Shown here in pieces: positions 37,025 through 49,320 of a stretch of DNA of 64,000 nucleotides. A program made the translations under genes and the position numbers. Source of the stretch: Caldimonas manganoxidans ATCC BAA-369. Its GTDB lineage: Bacteria; Pseudomonadota; Gammaproteobacteria; Burkholderiales; Burkholderiaceae_C. The stretch's first letter is position 1; each line of letters opens with the position of its first letter. The stretch lies in the NCBI RefSeq assembly GCF_000381125.1, contig NZ_KB905944.1, forward strand, positions 1-64,000, given 5' to 3'. The notes below the pieces were generated by a model that saw nothing but the letters and a program-made list of their open reading frames with translations, searched no databases and was not told the DNA's origin.

Positions 37025-37064
37025 GAATCTCTCCTCGAGGGTTGGCTGATGGGGTCTCATGCGC

Positions 37065-37080
37065 CTGTTCCGATGCACAG
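37065..37080. promoter_or_regulatory. LexA (SOS) box upstream of recA
   Basis: CTGT-TCCGATGC-ACAG matches the LexA consensus CTGT-N8-ACAG and lies 41-56 bases before the recA start. A weak promoter (TTTACG-17-CAAAAT on the minus strand) ends about 20 bases upstream of it. This predicts DNA-damage induction of recA-recX. Confidence 0.8.
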
Positions 37081-37162
37081 GCTGGATGCATGCACAGTAT
37101 TTTGTGCCACCCGTACTCTCGCGTAAACAGATTTTTTGGTCAGTTTGCCTTACTATCTAGGC

Positions 37163-37651
37163 ATGTCCTCCTCACGGCCCAACGACACTTGGCGCCAGAC
37201 TCACCTGGGCCGCCTGCTCGGCCATGCGATGCGCCGCTTCGACGCCCGGGTGCTGGCGTTGATGGCCCGCGACGTGGACGTGCCGCTGGCCTTGGCCCAC
37301 CTGGCGGCGCGCCAGCAGGTGACGGCCGCGCACATCCACATCACCCGCCACCTGGCGCTGGAGGGGTCGCGCTTGACCGAGCTGGCGGCCCAGGCCGGCA
37401 TGAGCAAGCAGGCCATGGGCGACCTGGTGGACCAATGCGAGGCCTGGGGCCTGGTGGTGCGCGAGGCCGACCCGCGCGATGCCCGTGCCCGGCTCGTGCG
37501 CTTCACCCCCAACGGCCTGGCCTGGCTGGAGGCCTTCCGGCGCGCCGTGGCCCAGGCCGAGGCCGAGTTCCGCGCCGAAGTGGGCGAGGACGTGGCCACG
37601 GTCGTCAAGCTGGGGCTGGAGGCCTATGCGGGCGGCTGGCCGTCAGCCTGA
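37163..37651 (+). CDS. MarR-family transcriptional regulator
   Basis: 162 residues from ATG 37163 (a TTG at 37136 is open in frame but less likely). The winged helix is visible in GSRLTELAAQAGMSKQAMGDLVDQ, then the wing EADPRDARARLVRFTPNG. The ligand and targets are unknown. No ribosome binding site precedes the ATG; instead TACTAT, a possible -10, ends six bases before it, so the transcript may be leaderless. It is divergent from recA with about 138 bases between starts and lies 50 bases upstream of the response-regulator gene. Confidence 0.88.
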   Translation: MSSSRPNDTWRQTHLGRLLGHAMRRFDARVLALMARDVDVPLALAHLAARQQVTAAHIHITRHLALEGSRLTELAAQAGMSKQAMGDLVDQCEAWGLVVREADPRDARARLVRFTPNGLAWLEAFRRAVAQAEAEFRAEVGEDVATVVKLGLEAYAGGWPSA

Positions 37652-37701
37652 TGTGAGGGGGCTGGCCTAAAATCGGTCGCTCACATCGTGAGGAGACAGC
37701 C

Positions 37702-38373
37702 ATGCGCATCCTGATCGCGGAAGACGATCAAGTGCTGGCCGATGGCCTGCTGCGCTCGCTGCGTGGCTCGGGCTATGCGGTCGATCAAGTCGGCTCGGGC
37801 ACCGAGGCCGACGCGGCACTGACCTCGCACGAATTCGACCTCGTCATCCTCGATCTGGGCCTGCCCAAGCTGCACGGCTTGGAAGTCTTGCGTCGGCTGC
37901 GCTCGCGCGGCAGCACCACCCCGGTGCTCATCCTCACCGCGGCCGACAGCGTGGAAGAGCGCGTCAAGGGTCTGGACCTCGGGGCCGACGATTACATGGC
38001 CAAGCCGTTTTCGTTGCAGGAGCTCGAAGCGAGGGTGCGAGCGCTCACGCGCCGCGGTCTGGGTGCGGCCTCCGCGCTGATCAAGCATGGGCCCCTGACG
38101 TTCGACCAAACCGGGCGGGTGGCCTACATCAACGACCAAATGATCGAGCTGTCGGCGCGCGAGCTCAGCCTGCTGGAAATCTTGCTGCAACGCACGGGCC
38201 GCCTGGTGAGCAAGGATCAGCTCGTCGAGCGCCTGTGCGAATGGGGCGACGAGGTGAGCAACAACGCCATCGAGGTTTACATCCACCGACTGCGCAAGAA
38301 GATCGAGCAAGGCCCCATCCGCATCGCCACCGTGCGCGGACTGGGCTACTGCCTCGAGAAGATCCCGCAGTAA
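37702..38373 (+). CDS. OmpR-family response regulator (TctD/QseB-like)
   Basis: 223 residues. The receiver domain has the acidic pair EDD at 7-9, the phospho-acceptor Asp in DLVILDLGLPK (about residue 51) and Lys in YMAKPFSLQELE (about 101). The winged-helix output domain ends with VYIHRLRKKIEQ. It should control genes in response to the histidine kinase encoded 25 bases downstream. Sequence style resembles TctD and QseB; the target regulon is not seen here. Start ATG 37702 has GAGGAG upstream. Confidence 0.93.
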   Translation: MRILIAEDDQVLADGLLRSLRGSGYAVDQVGSGTEADAALTSHEFDLVILDLGLPKLHGLEVLRRLRSRGSTTPVLILTAADSVEERVKGLDLGADDYMAKPFSLQELEARVRALTRRGLGAASALIKHGPLTFDQTGRVAYINDQMIELSARELSLLEILLQRTGRLVSKDQLVERLCEWGDEVSNNAIEVYIHRLRKKIEQGPIRIATVRGLGYCLEKIPQ

Positions 38374-38398
38374 CGCAGCACGACACAGGCGTCCCACC

Positions 38399-39979
38399 TT
38401 GGCCCGCGAACAGCGTTCGCTCTTTGGCGAGATCCTGGACTGGATGCTCGCGCCGCTGTTGTTGCTGTGGCCCATGAGCGTGGGCCTGACCTGGGTGGTG
38501 GCCGAGAACATCGCCAACCGGCCTTTTGATCGTGCGCTGACCGAGACGGCGCGCAATCTGGCTCAGCAGGTGGCCGTCTCGCACAACGAGGTGATCTTTC
38601 AGTTGCCGCCGACGATCTCGGAGTTTCTCAAGGCCGACAATGCCGATGACATCTACTTCCAAGTGCTGGGCGTGCGCGGCGAATTCGTCAGCGGCGACCA
38701 CAGCCTGCCGGTGCCGGTGGCCGAGGAGCCGCATGAGCCCGGCACGGTCAAACTGCGCTCCGATGCCATCGACAATGTGCCCATCCGCGTGGCCTATGTC
38801 TGGGTGGAGGTCGATGGGGCCGACGAAGGCCAGCATGCGCTGGTGCAAGTGGCCGAAACACTGAACAAGCGCTCGCACCTGGCCACCGAGATCATCAAGG
38901 GCGTGATCCTGCCGCAATTCGTGATCCTGCCGCTGGCGGTGGTGCTGGTGTGGCTGGCTCTGTCGCGCGGCATCGCGCCGCTGTCGGAACTGCAGCAGCG
39001 CATCCGGCGCCGCCAAAGCGACGACCTCAGCCCCATCGACGAGCACGACGCTCCCGAGGAAGTGGCCCCCTTGGTGCGCTCGATCAACGACTTGCTGGCA
39101 CGCCTGGACCAATCCATCAAAACGCAAAAGCATTTCCTGGCCGACGCGGCCCACCAACTCAAGACGCCATTGGCCGGACTGCGCATGCAGGCCGAACTCG
39201 CCCAGCGCGAGATCGACGCCGGACAACGCGACCCGCAGGAGCTCAAGCGCTCGCTGCGCCAGATTGCGCGCTCCAGCCAACGCGCCGCGCACATGGTCAA
39301 CCAGCTGTTGGCGCTGGCGCGCGCGGAAAACCAAGGCCAAAGTCCGCGCCGCCACGAAGTGCCATTGGGCGAGATCGTCACCGAGGTGGTGCGCGACTTC
39401 GTGCCACGCGCGATGGACAAGCGCATCGACCTGGGTTATGAGGGTCCCCCTCGCGGCCTGGGGCCGGCGGGCCGCTCGCTGCTGCGCGGTAATCCGCTGC
39501 TCATCAAAGAGCTGGTGCGCAACCTGGTGGACAATGCCTTGCTCTACACCCCGCCGGGCGGCACGGTCACCGTGCGCGTGCTGCACGACCCTTTCGGCCA
39601 AGTGGTGGTGCTGCAGGTGGAAGATTCCGGCCCTGGCATTCCCGAGAATGAGCGCGAACTGGTGTTCCAGCCCTTTTACCGGGCCCTGGGCACCGAGGTG
39701 GACGGCAGCGGCCTGGGCCTGGCCATCGTGCGGGAAATCGCCCAGCAGCATGGGGCCGAGGTGTCGATCGAGGATGCGCGCCCCGCCGCTGCCGAGGCCC
39801 GCGGCACGCGCGTGACGGTGCGCTTTCCGGTGGCACGCGAAGCCTTGTGGCCGGATGAGCCGCCCCCCCTCCACGGCCCCCCCGCCGCAGCGGGCCTTGC
39901 ACTGAACCGTGTGCTGCGCCCCAGGAAGGGAGACTCTGGGGAAAACACGGGTGTGCAAAAAAGAACGGCCGTTCTTTAA
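38399..39979 (+). CDS. Sensor histidine kinase (TctE-like)
   Basis: 526 residues, starting at TTG 38399. TM1 is at about 11-36 and TM2 at about 165-187, with a periplasmic sensor between them. Then come a HAMP-like linker, the phospho-accepting His in HFLADAAHQLKTPLAGLRM, the N box VRNLVDNALLYTPPGG, the G1 box VEDSGPGIPE and the G2 box GSGLGLAIVREIAQQHGA. It pairs with the upstream response regulator. The last 50 residues after VRFPVAR are Pro-rich and not family-like, and they run through the palindrome at 39960-39977. Confidence 0.9.
   Translation: MAREQRSLFGEILDWMLAPLLLLWPMSVGLTWVVAENIANRPFDRALTETARNLAQQVAVSHNEVIFQLPPTISEFLKADNADDIYFQVLGVRGEFVSGDHSLPVPVAEEPHEPGTVKLRSDAIDNVPIRVAYVWVEVDGADEGQHALVQVAETLNKRSHLATEIIKGVILPQFVILPLAVVLVWLALSRGIAPLSELQQRIRRRQSDDLSPIDEHDAPEEVAPLVRSINDLLARLDQSIKTQKHFLADAAHQLKTPLAGLRMQAELAQREIDAGQRDPQELKRSLRQIARSSQRAAHMVNQLLALARAENQGQSPRRHEVPLGEIVTEVVRDFVPRAMDKRIDLGYEGPPRGLGPAGRSLLRGNPLLIKELVRNLVDNALLYTPPGGTVTVRVLHDPFGQVVVLQVEDSGPGIPENERELVFQPFYRALGTEVDGSGLGLAIVREIAQQHGAEVSIEDARPAAAEARGTRVTVRFPVAREALWPDEPPPLHGPPAAAGLALNRVLRPRKGDSGENTGVQKRTAVL
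39960..39977. promoter_or_regulatory. 18-bp perfect palindrome upstream of the lipase operon
   Basis: AAAGAACGGCCGTTCTTT is a perfect 18-bp palindrome, 84 bases before the lipase start and overlapping the last codons of the kinase gene. The central AACGGCCGTT resembles TetR-type operators; a terminator role is also possible because it ends in a short T-run. It lies where a lipase promoter would be. Confidence 0.5.
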
Positions 39980-40060
39980 TGCAGCCACCACGCCACGGCC
40001 AGCCCTGCGCGGGCCGGCCGCCGCAGTCGAGCGTGGACCCCATCACCGAGGAGACACCCC

Positions 40061-40996
40061 GTGAAACGACGTTTGCACCAAAGTGCGCTGGCCGTGGCTT
40101 GTCTGGGCTGCGCCGCCGCACTGCCCCTGTCGGCGCAGGCCGACACCTACACCCAAACCCGTTACCCCATCGTGCTGGTGCACGGCCTGTTCGGCTTCGA
40201 TGCGGTCGGGCCGATCGACTACTGGTACGGCATCCCCTCGGCGCTGCGCGCCGGCGGTGCCAAGGTCTACGTGACCCAGCAGTCGGCCGCCAACGCCAGC
40301 GAGGTGCGGGGTGAGCAACTGCTGGCCGAGCTGCGTCGCCTCAAAGCGGCATACGGGCACCAGAAGTTCAATCTCATCGGCCACAGCCATGGCGGCCATA
40401 CCATTCGCTACGTGGCGGCCGTGGCGCCGGAGCTGGTGGCTTCGGTCACCACGATGGGCACGCCGCACCTGGGCAGCCCGGTGGCCGACGCCATCCAAAC
40501 CGGCACCGGCGTGACCGGCACCACCGCCACGGTGGCCGCCTTGGTCAACGGATTTGCCAGCGTGATCAGCCTCTTGTCCGGCGCCCCCGGGCTGCCGCAA
40601 AACTCCGAAGCCGCGATGATCTCGCTGACCACGCAAGGCAGCGCGGCCTTCAATCAACGCTTTCCGCAAGGCCGGCCCACGAGCTATTGCGGCCAAGGCC
40701 CCTCCAGCGTCAACGGCGTGCGCTACTACTCGGCCAGCGGCAGCTCGGTGTTGACCAATGTGCTGGACCCGAGCGATGGCTTTTTGGGCTTGACCTCGCT
40801 GGCCTTCCGCGGCCAAGACAACGATGGCCTGGTCGGGCGCTGCGCCTCGCGTTGGGGCATGGTGCTGCGCGACAACTATCCCTGGAACCATCTCGACGAA
40901 GTCAACCAAGCCTTCGGCCTGCGCGGACTGTTCACCCCGGACCCGGTGGCTTTCTATCGCACCCATGCCAACCGGCTCAAGCAAGCCGGTTTGTGA
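40061..40996 (+). CDS. lipA: Secreted triacylglycerol lipase (family I, foldase-dependent)
   Basis: 311 residues with a signal peptide (cleaved after LSAQA, about residue 28). The oxyanion region is YPIVLVHGLFGFDAVGP, the nucleophile elbow LIGHSHGGHTIRY (Ser about 110), the Asp probably lies in GQDNDGLVGRC and the His in YPWNHLDEVNQ. Two cysteines (SYCGQG and GRCASR) would form the single disulfide of these lipases. It hydrolyses long-chain triglycerides outside the cell after type II secretion. A GAGGAG site precedes the ATG, and the foldase gene follows after 9 bases. Confidence 0.93.
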   Translation: MKRRLHQSALAVACLGCAAALPLSAQADTYTQTRYPIVLVHGLFGFDAVGPIDYWYGIPSALRAGGAKVYVTQQSAANASEVRGEQLLAELRRLKAAYGHQKFNLIGHSHGGHTIRYVAAVAPELVASVTTMGTPHLGSPVADAIQTGTGVTGTTATVAALVNGFASVISLLSGAPGLPQNSEAAMISLTTQGSAAFNQRFPQGRPTSYCGQGPSSVNGVRYYSASGSSVLTNVLDPSDGFLGLTSLAFRGQDNDGLVGRCASRWGMVLRDNYPWNHLDEVNQAFGLRGLFTPDPVAFYRTHANRLKQAGL

Positions 40997-41005
40997 GAAG
41001 GTGAG

Positions 41006-41950
41006 ATGGGCAAGGGTGCCTTGGCCCTGACGCTGGCCACCGTCGCGGTGGCCGTGGTCCTGACCTGGAGCTACGCGCAAGACGAAGCACCGCCGCTGGC
41101 CCAGCCAGCCACCGCACCGCTGGGCCGCACCGAAGGCTTCAGCCTGATGGGGGCGGCCCCCTCGCCTTTGCGCAGCCTCGGGCCGGCGCTGTCGCGCTCG
41201 GTGGCCGATGTCGAGCAGGCGCTCTTCGTCGACGGCTCGCTGCGCGAGGCCGCCCTCGACGGCGACTGGAGCGTCGATGCGGCCGGCCGGTTGCAGCCCA
41301 GCCTCGCCTTGCGCCGGCGCTTCGATCAATTGCTCACCACACTGGGCGAAGTCAATCTGGACGAGCTCACCGCCTGGCTGCGCGACCGCACCTTGCGCGA
41401 CGTGGGGCCACACGCCAGCGCCGAGATCTTGGCCGTGTGGGACCGCTACATCGCCTTGCTGGAGCGGCCCCATGCCAGCGCGGCCCGCTGGGGCGACCCC
41501 CACAGCTGGGCCCAAGCCTTGGCCGAACGTCAGCGCGCACGCCGCGACATCCTAGGCCCGGTGTGGGCCGAGGCCTTCTTTCGCGACGAGGAAGAAGCCC
41601 TGCGGCGACGCCTGGAGGCTAACACGCCTCCCAACACGCCTGCAAGCTCGCGCGACCTCTCGGAGGCCCCATCGCCGCTGCTGCACCCGGACCCCCAGTT
41701 CAGCGCCGAAGAGCTGCACCGCCGGCGCATCGAGCAGTTTGGCCTCGAAGCCGCCGAACGTCTGCGCGCCGAAGACGAGGCCCAGGCCCAGTGGCAAGCC
41801 CGGCTGGACCAGGCGCGCCAGCAGCTGCAGGCCCTACGGCAGGCTGCCCACCTGTCCGAGCCCCAACGCCGCGACGCCATCGAGGCTTGGATCGCCAGCC
41901 ACTTCGACGCGACAGAGCAGCTGCGCGTGCGCGCTTTGTTGGGACTGTGA
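41006..41950 (+). CDS. lifO: Lipase-specific foldase (lipase chaperone)
   Basis: 314 residues. It has an N-terminal membrane anchor (about 4-20), an Ala/Pro-rich spacer, then two minidomains joined by a long Glu/Arg/Gln-rich helix region. The foldase motif RxxFDx...GE is visible as RRRFDQLLTTLGE (about residues 103-115). It stays in the inner membrane and folds the lipase in the periplasm. It is directly downstream of lipA, the usual pairing. The motif has Gln where many foldases have Tyr. Confidence 0.92.
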   Translation: MGKGALALTLATVAVAVVLTWSYAQDEAPPLAQPATAPLGRTEGFSLMGAAPSPLRSLGPALSRSVADVEQALFVDGSLREAALDGDWSVDAAGRLQPSLALRRRFDQLLTTLGEVNLDELTAWLRDRTLRDVGPHASAEILAVWDRYIALLERPHASAARWGDPHSWAQALAERQRARRDILGPVWAEAFFRDEEEALRRRLEANTPPNTPASSRDLSEAPSPLLHPDPQFSAEELHRRRIEQFGLEAAERLRAEDEAQAQWQARLDQARQQLQALRQAAHLSEPQRRDAIEAWIASHFDATEQLRVRALLGL

Positions 41951-41964
41951 GAGTCCCGTCGCGC

Positions 41965-43272
41965 TCAGCGCCCCATCACCCGCTGCGGCAACCAGGTGAC
42001 GATCTCGGGCACCAGGTAGATCACGGCCAGTGCAACGATCATCAGCACGAACATCGGCGCGGCCTGACGCGCGATCCACGGCAGCTCTCGGCCGGTCATG
42101 CCCTGCAGCACGAAAAGATTGAAGCCCACCGGTGGCGTGATCTGGGCGATCTCCACCACGATGACGAGAAACACGCCAAACCACAGCAGGTCGATGCCGG
42201 CAGCCTGCACGATGGGCAGCACCACGCCCATGGTCAGCACGATCATCGAGATGCCATCGAGAAAGCAGCCCAACAGGATGTAGAACACCATCAAGGCCAC
42301 CAGCAGCGCCAAGGGCGACAGGCCCAGCGTGCCGATCCATTCGGCCAGGTGACGCGGCAGGCCGATGTAGCCCATCGACAGCGTCAGGAAGGCCGCGCCC
42401 GCGAGAATGAGGGCGATCATGCAGTACAGGCGCGTGGCGCCCATCAAGGAAGCGCGAAAGGTCTCCCAGCTCAGCGAGCCTTGCGCGGCCGACAGCACCA
42501 GCGCGCCCACCACGCCCAGCGCCGCCGCCTCGGTGGCCGTGGCGATGCCGGTGTAGATGGAACCCAGCACCGCCAGGATCAGCAGCACCACCGGGATCAG
42601 GCTGCGCGAGGCTTTGAGCTTGTCCCGCAGGGACAGTCCCGGCTCGGCCGCGGGGATCTGATCGCGATGGAATGCGGACCACACCATCACGTACAGCATC
42701 AACAACCCGGCCACCAGCAGGCCGGGAAAGACCCCGGCGGCAAACAGCCGCGCGATCGACACGTCGGCCGTCACGCCGTAGACGATCATGATCAGCGACG
42801 GCGGAATCAGCAGGCCCAAGGTGCCGGCCCCAGCCAGCGAGCCCACGACGATGCCCTGCGGATAACCACGACGCTGCAGCTCTGGCAACGCCATCTTGCC
42901 CACCGTGGCGCAGGTGGCCGCCGACGAACCCGACACCGCCGCAAAGAGGGTGCAGCCCAGGATGTTGGTGTGCAGCAAGCGGCCGGGCAGGCGGTTCATC
43001 CAAGGCGCCAGCCCCTTGAACATGTCTTCGGACAGCCGCGTGCGGAACAGGATTTCGCCCATCCACACGAACAGCGGCAAGGCCGTGAGCGTCCAGCTCG
43101 AGGCCGAGCCCCAGATGGTCAGCGCCATCGCATCGCCGGCTGGGCGCGCGCTGAACAGCTGCATGCCGATCCAGGCCACCCCGGTGAGCGTCAGGCCAAT
43201 CCACACGCCCGTGCCCAGCAGGGCAAAGAGGCTCAGCACCAACAAGGTGGTGATCAGCACGTCGTTCATCAC
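41965..43272 (-). CDS. dctM: TRAP transporter large permease subunit (DctM type)
   Basis: 435 residues with about twelve transmembrane segments. It forms the Na+-driven membrane channel of a tripartite ATP-independent periplasmic transporter. Typical stretches include GLLIPPSLIMIVYGV and IAQITPPVGFNLFVLQG. It overlaps the small-subunit gene by 4 bases (ATGA) and is convergent with lifO, 14 bases apart. Its substrate depends on the DctP partner; gene context points to pyroglutamate. Confidence 0.93.
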   Translation of the reverse strand: MMNDVLITTLLVLSLFALLGTGVWIGLTLTGVAWIGMQLFSARPAGDAMALTIWGSASSWTLTALPLFVWMGEILFRTRLSEDMFKGLAPWMNRLPGRLLHTNILGCTLFAAVSGSSAATCATVGKMALPELQRRGYPQGIVVGSLAGAGTLGLLIPPSLIMIVYGVTADVSIARLFAAGVFPGLLVAGLLMLYVMVWSAFHRDQIPAAEPGLSLRDKLKASRSLIPVVLLILAVLGSIYTGIATATEAAALGVVGALVLSAAQGSLSWETFRASLMGATRLYCMIALILAGAAFLTLSMGYIGLPRHLAEWIGTLGLSPLALLVALMVFYILLGCFLDGISMIVLTMGVVLPIVQAAGIDLLWFGVFLVIVVEIAQITPPVGFNLFVLQGMTGRELPWIARQAAPMFVLMIVALAVIYLVPEIVTWLPQRVMGR

Positions 43273-43766
43273 AACCCCGCTTCACGCTGCTGCGACCCCC
43301 GCCCGCGCACGGCCAGCCACCATTCATCGACGAATGCGACGAACAGCAGCAGCGTGCCGATGGCCATGGCCAGTTGCGGAATCCACAGCGGCGTGGCGTC
43401 GATGCCCGTGGAGATGTCGTGGAAGGCATGCGACTGCCACACCAGGCGCGCGCTGTAGAACGCGAAGAGCCCGGACAGGCCCACGGCGACCGACAGGCTC
43501 CACAGCTCCAGCGCCCGCCGGCCCTGCGGGCCCAGCGCATGGAGCACCAGGGTCACACGGATGTGCTCGCCGCACTTGAGCGTGTGGGCCAGCGCCAAAA
43601 AGGCCGCCGCGGCCATGAAATACCCGGCATAGGCATCCATGCCACGCAGCGGCAGCGTGTGGAAGCGGTCGATCACGCTGCCCAAGACCATGGCCAAGGT
43701 GCCGATCATGCACAGCGCCGCCAGCGCCGCCGCGCCGTCATAAAGCGCATCGAGGACGCGACGCAT
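43269..43766 (-). CDS. dctQ: TRAP transporter small permease subunit (DctQ type)
   Basis: 165 residues with four transmembrane helices, the DctQ layout. LYDGAAALAALCMIGTLAMVLGSVIDR is the first helix, and GMDAYAGYFMAAAAFLALAHTLKCGEHIRV contains the family's short E-H-I-R-V motif. Start ATG 43766 shares a base with the stop of the binding-protein gene (TGATG). It bridges the large subunit and the periplasmic receptor. Confidence 0.9.
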   Translation of the reverse strand: MRRVLDALYDGAAALAALCMIGTLAMVLGSVIDRFHTLPLRGMDAYAGYFMAAAAFLALAHTLKCGEHIRVTLVLHALGPQGRRALELWSLSVAVGLSGLFAFYSARLVWQSHAFHDISTGIDATPLWIPQLAMAIGTLLLFVAFVDEWWLAVRGRGSQQREAGL

Positions 43767-44734
43767 CACATTTTCTTGTAGGCGTCCACGATCGCCTGGC
43801 CCTCTGGGCCCGCCTTGTCCAGCCACTCCTTGAGCAGCACCTCACCCACTTTCTGCAAGTCCGCCTTCAATTGCGCCGACGGCGGCTGCACCGTCATGCC
43901 TTGGGCCTTGAGCGTGGCCAACGTGTCGGTATTGACGCGCTGGCTGGCCGCCCAGCCGCGTTCTTCGGCCGCAGCCGCCGCCTTGAGCACCGCCTCCTGC
44001 GTGGCCTTGTCCAGAGCCTCGAAGGCCCGTTTGTTCGCAATCACGGCGTTCTTCGGCAACCAGGCCTGCGTGTCGTAGTAATACTTCAGGTGCTCGAAGA
44101 GTTTGCTGTCCACCCCGGTGGCGCCCGAGGTCATCATCGACTCGACCACGCCGGTGGCCAAGGCCTGCGAGAGCTCGGCGGCTTGCACCGTGACGGGCTG
44201 TGCGCCCACCAGCTCGGCAATGCGCGAGGTGGCCGGGCTGTAGGCGCGCCACTTGCTGCCCTTGAGGTCGGCCGCGGCATTCAGCGGCTTTTTGCTGTAG
44301 ATGCCTTGCGGCGGCCAGGGCACCGAAAAGAGCAGCATCAGGCCCTGTTCGGCGAGCTTCTTCTCCAACGCCGGCTTTTGCGCGGCATACAGCTTGCGAG
44401 CCGCCGCATAACTGTCGGCCAAGAACGGGATGCCATCCAGGCCGAAAGGCTGCCACTCGTTCTGGAAGTTCACCAACAAGATCTCGCCAGCCTGCGCCTG
44501 ATTGCCCTGCACCGCCCGCTTGATCTCCGGCGCCTTGAACAACGAGGCGCCCGGGTGCACGGTGATGGACAGCTTGCCCCCGCTGGCATCGCCCACCTCC
44601 TTGGCGAACTGGGCGATGTTCTGGCTATGGAAGTTGCTGGCGGGGTAGGCGGTGGGCAGGTCCCACTTGGTCTGCGCAAAGACGCTGGCGGCAAACCCCA
44701 CCAGTGCAGCAGCAACGAGAGATGGCTTGAGCAT
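43766..44734 (-). CDS. dctP: TRAP transporter periplasmic binding protein (DctP type)
   Basis: 322 residues with a signal peptide (MLKPSLVAAALVGFAASVFA). The mature protein starts TKWDLPTAYPASNFHSQNIA and contains GAQPVTVQAAELSQALATGVVESM, the region around the conserved Arg-type carboxylate site of DctP receptors. Bordetella pertussis DctP6/DctP7 of this broad type bind pyroglutamate, and the neighbouring oxoprolinase and peptidase genes suggest the same ligand here. That ligand is an inference. It is first in the minus-strand operon dctPQM, divergent from the MarR gene. Confidence 0.92.
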   Translation of the reverse strand: MLKPSLVAAALVGFAASVFAQTKWDLPTAYPASNFHSQNIAQFAKEVGDASGGKLSITVHPGASLFKAPEIKRAVQGNQAQAGEILLVNFQNEWQPFGLDGIPFLADSYAAARKLYAAQKPALEKKLAEQGLMLLFSVPWPPQGIYSKKPLNAAADLKGSKWRAYSPATSRIAELVGAQPVTVQAAELSQALATGVVESMMTSGATGVDSKLFEHLKYYYDTQAWLPKNAVIANKRAFEALDKATQEAVLKAAAAAEERGWAASQRVNTDTLATLKAQGMTVQPPSAQLKADLQKVGEVLLKEWLDKAGPEGQAIVDAYKKM

Positions 44735-44864
44735 GAGAACCTCCAATCCGGTCGAAAGCGGCCGCAAGCGGCCGCCGGGCAGGCTGGTCACGCAAGAACG
44801 GGGCCAGGGCGTGCCCCCAATGTAGTGGGTTGCCGTCGATTCGGGATCGGTGTTTTCCCGTCAT

Positions 44865-44917
44865 GTCGACAATTTATCGATAAAACGTCGATGACTGTCG
44901 TACATTGGCGTACAGTC
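44865..44917. promoter_or_regulatory. Divergent operator region between dctP and the MarR regulator
   Basis: Two dyads lie between the divergent genes: TTTATCGATAAA (44873-44884), nested in a TCGAC...GTCGA repeat (44867-44889), and GACTGT-N13-ACAGTC (44893-44917). Both are well placed for the MarR-family regulator encoded 73 bases further on to control transporter and oxoprolinase genes together. Confidence 0.5.
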
Positions 44918-44989
44918 AACCCATCGGCCTGCGCCCAGTGAAGCCCCCGTGGTCGATCTTGGTGCGCCCCGTGCCCCAGGAGGATCACC

Positions 44990-45544
44990 ATGCCGCGCCG
45001 CAAGTCCGCGCCCCTCACCCCCGCCAGTGCCGCGCCCGAGGCGCGGCGCCCCATCGTCTCGTCGGCCCATTTGGTCTCACCGCGCAGCAGCGAACTGAGC
45101 GAATTCGAGTTCGGGCTCATCGTCTCTCACAACGCCTTCTCGCGCTGGATCGTGCACTGCATGGCCGCGGCCGGTCTGCGCGAGCTCACGCCGCTGGACG
45201 TGTTGGTGCTGCACCATGTCAATCACCGCGCACGCGACAAGCGCCTGTCGGACATCTGCTTCATCATGAACGTCGAGGACACGCACCTCATCAACTACTC
45301 CTTGAAAAAACTGCAAAACCTCGGCGTGGTGCAATCCAGCCGCAATGGCAAAGACGTCACCTACGCCACCACCGAGACCGGCCGGCGCTATGTGGAGCGC
45401 TACCGCGACATTCGCGAGGCCTGCTTGATCAGCGCCTTGAATGCCAACGAGGCGCTCAACCATGAAATCGGCGAGCTGGCCCGGCTGTTGCGTGTCCTGT
45501 CCGGTGTGTACGATCAGGCCGCACGCGCGGCCGCTTCGCTGTGA
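44990..45544 (+). CDS. MarR-family regulator of the probable pyroglutamate locus
   Basis: 184 residues. A winged helix-turn-helix of the MarR fold is visible in [25 protein letters not shown] with the wing [16 protein letters not shown]. The N-terminal 40 residues are an unstructured basic tail. A GAGGAT site precedes ATG 44990. It sits between the TRAP operon (divergent) and the oxoprolinase gene 17 bases downstream, so it is the likely local regulator. Pyroglutamate or glutamate as effector is inference. Confidence 0.85.
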   Translation: MPRRKSAPLTPASAAPEARRPIVSSAHLVSPRSSELSEFEFGLIVSHNAFSRWIVHCMAAAGLRELTPLDVLVLHHVNHRARDKRLSDICFIMNVEDTHLINYSLKKLQNLGVVQSSRNGKDVTYATTETGRRYVERYRDIREACLISALNANEALNHEIGELARLLRVLSGVYDQAARAAASL

Positions 45545-45561
45545 ACCTCGAGGAGCTGCCC

Positions 45562-49200
<3,639 letters not shown>

Positions 49201-49206
49201 ACGGGT

Positions 49207-49279
49207 GGCAGGCCCGCCGAGAGGAGACGGATCGAAGCGATTCCCCAACCGCTGCAACACCCCCGCACGGGGGCCTGCC
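49207..49279 (+). repeat. Long-range inverted repeat in the pcp leader
   Basis: GGCAGGCCC (49207-49215) and GGGCCTGCC (49271-49279) are perfect complements 55 bases apart, with a smaller hairpin inside (CCCCCGCACGGGGG). The structure fills most of the 120 bases between oplAH and pcp. It could limit transcription into pcp or form a structured RNA leader; no known riboswitch was recognised. Confidence 0.4.
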
Positions 49280-49320
49280 CAAACATCGAATCTACCAAGT
49301 ATGACCGAGTGACGCACGCC

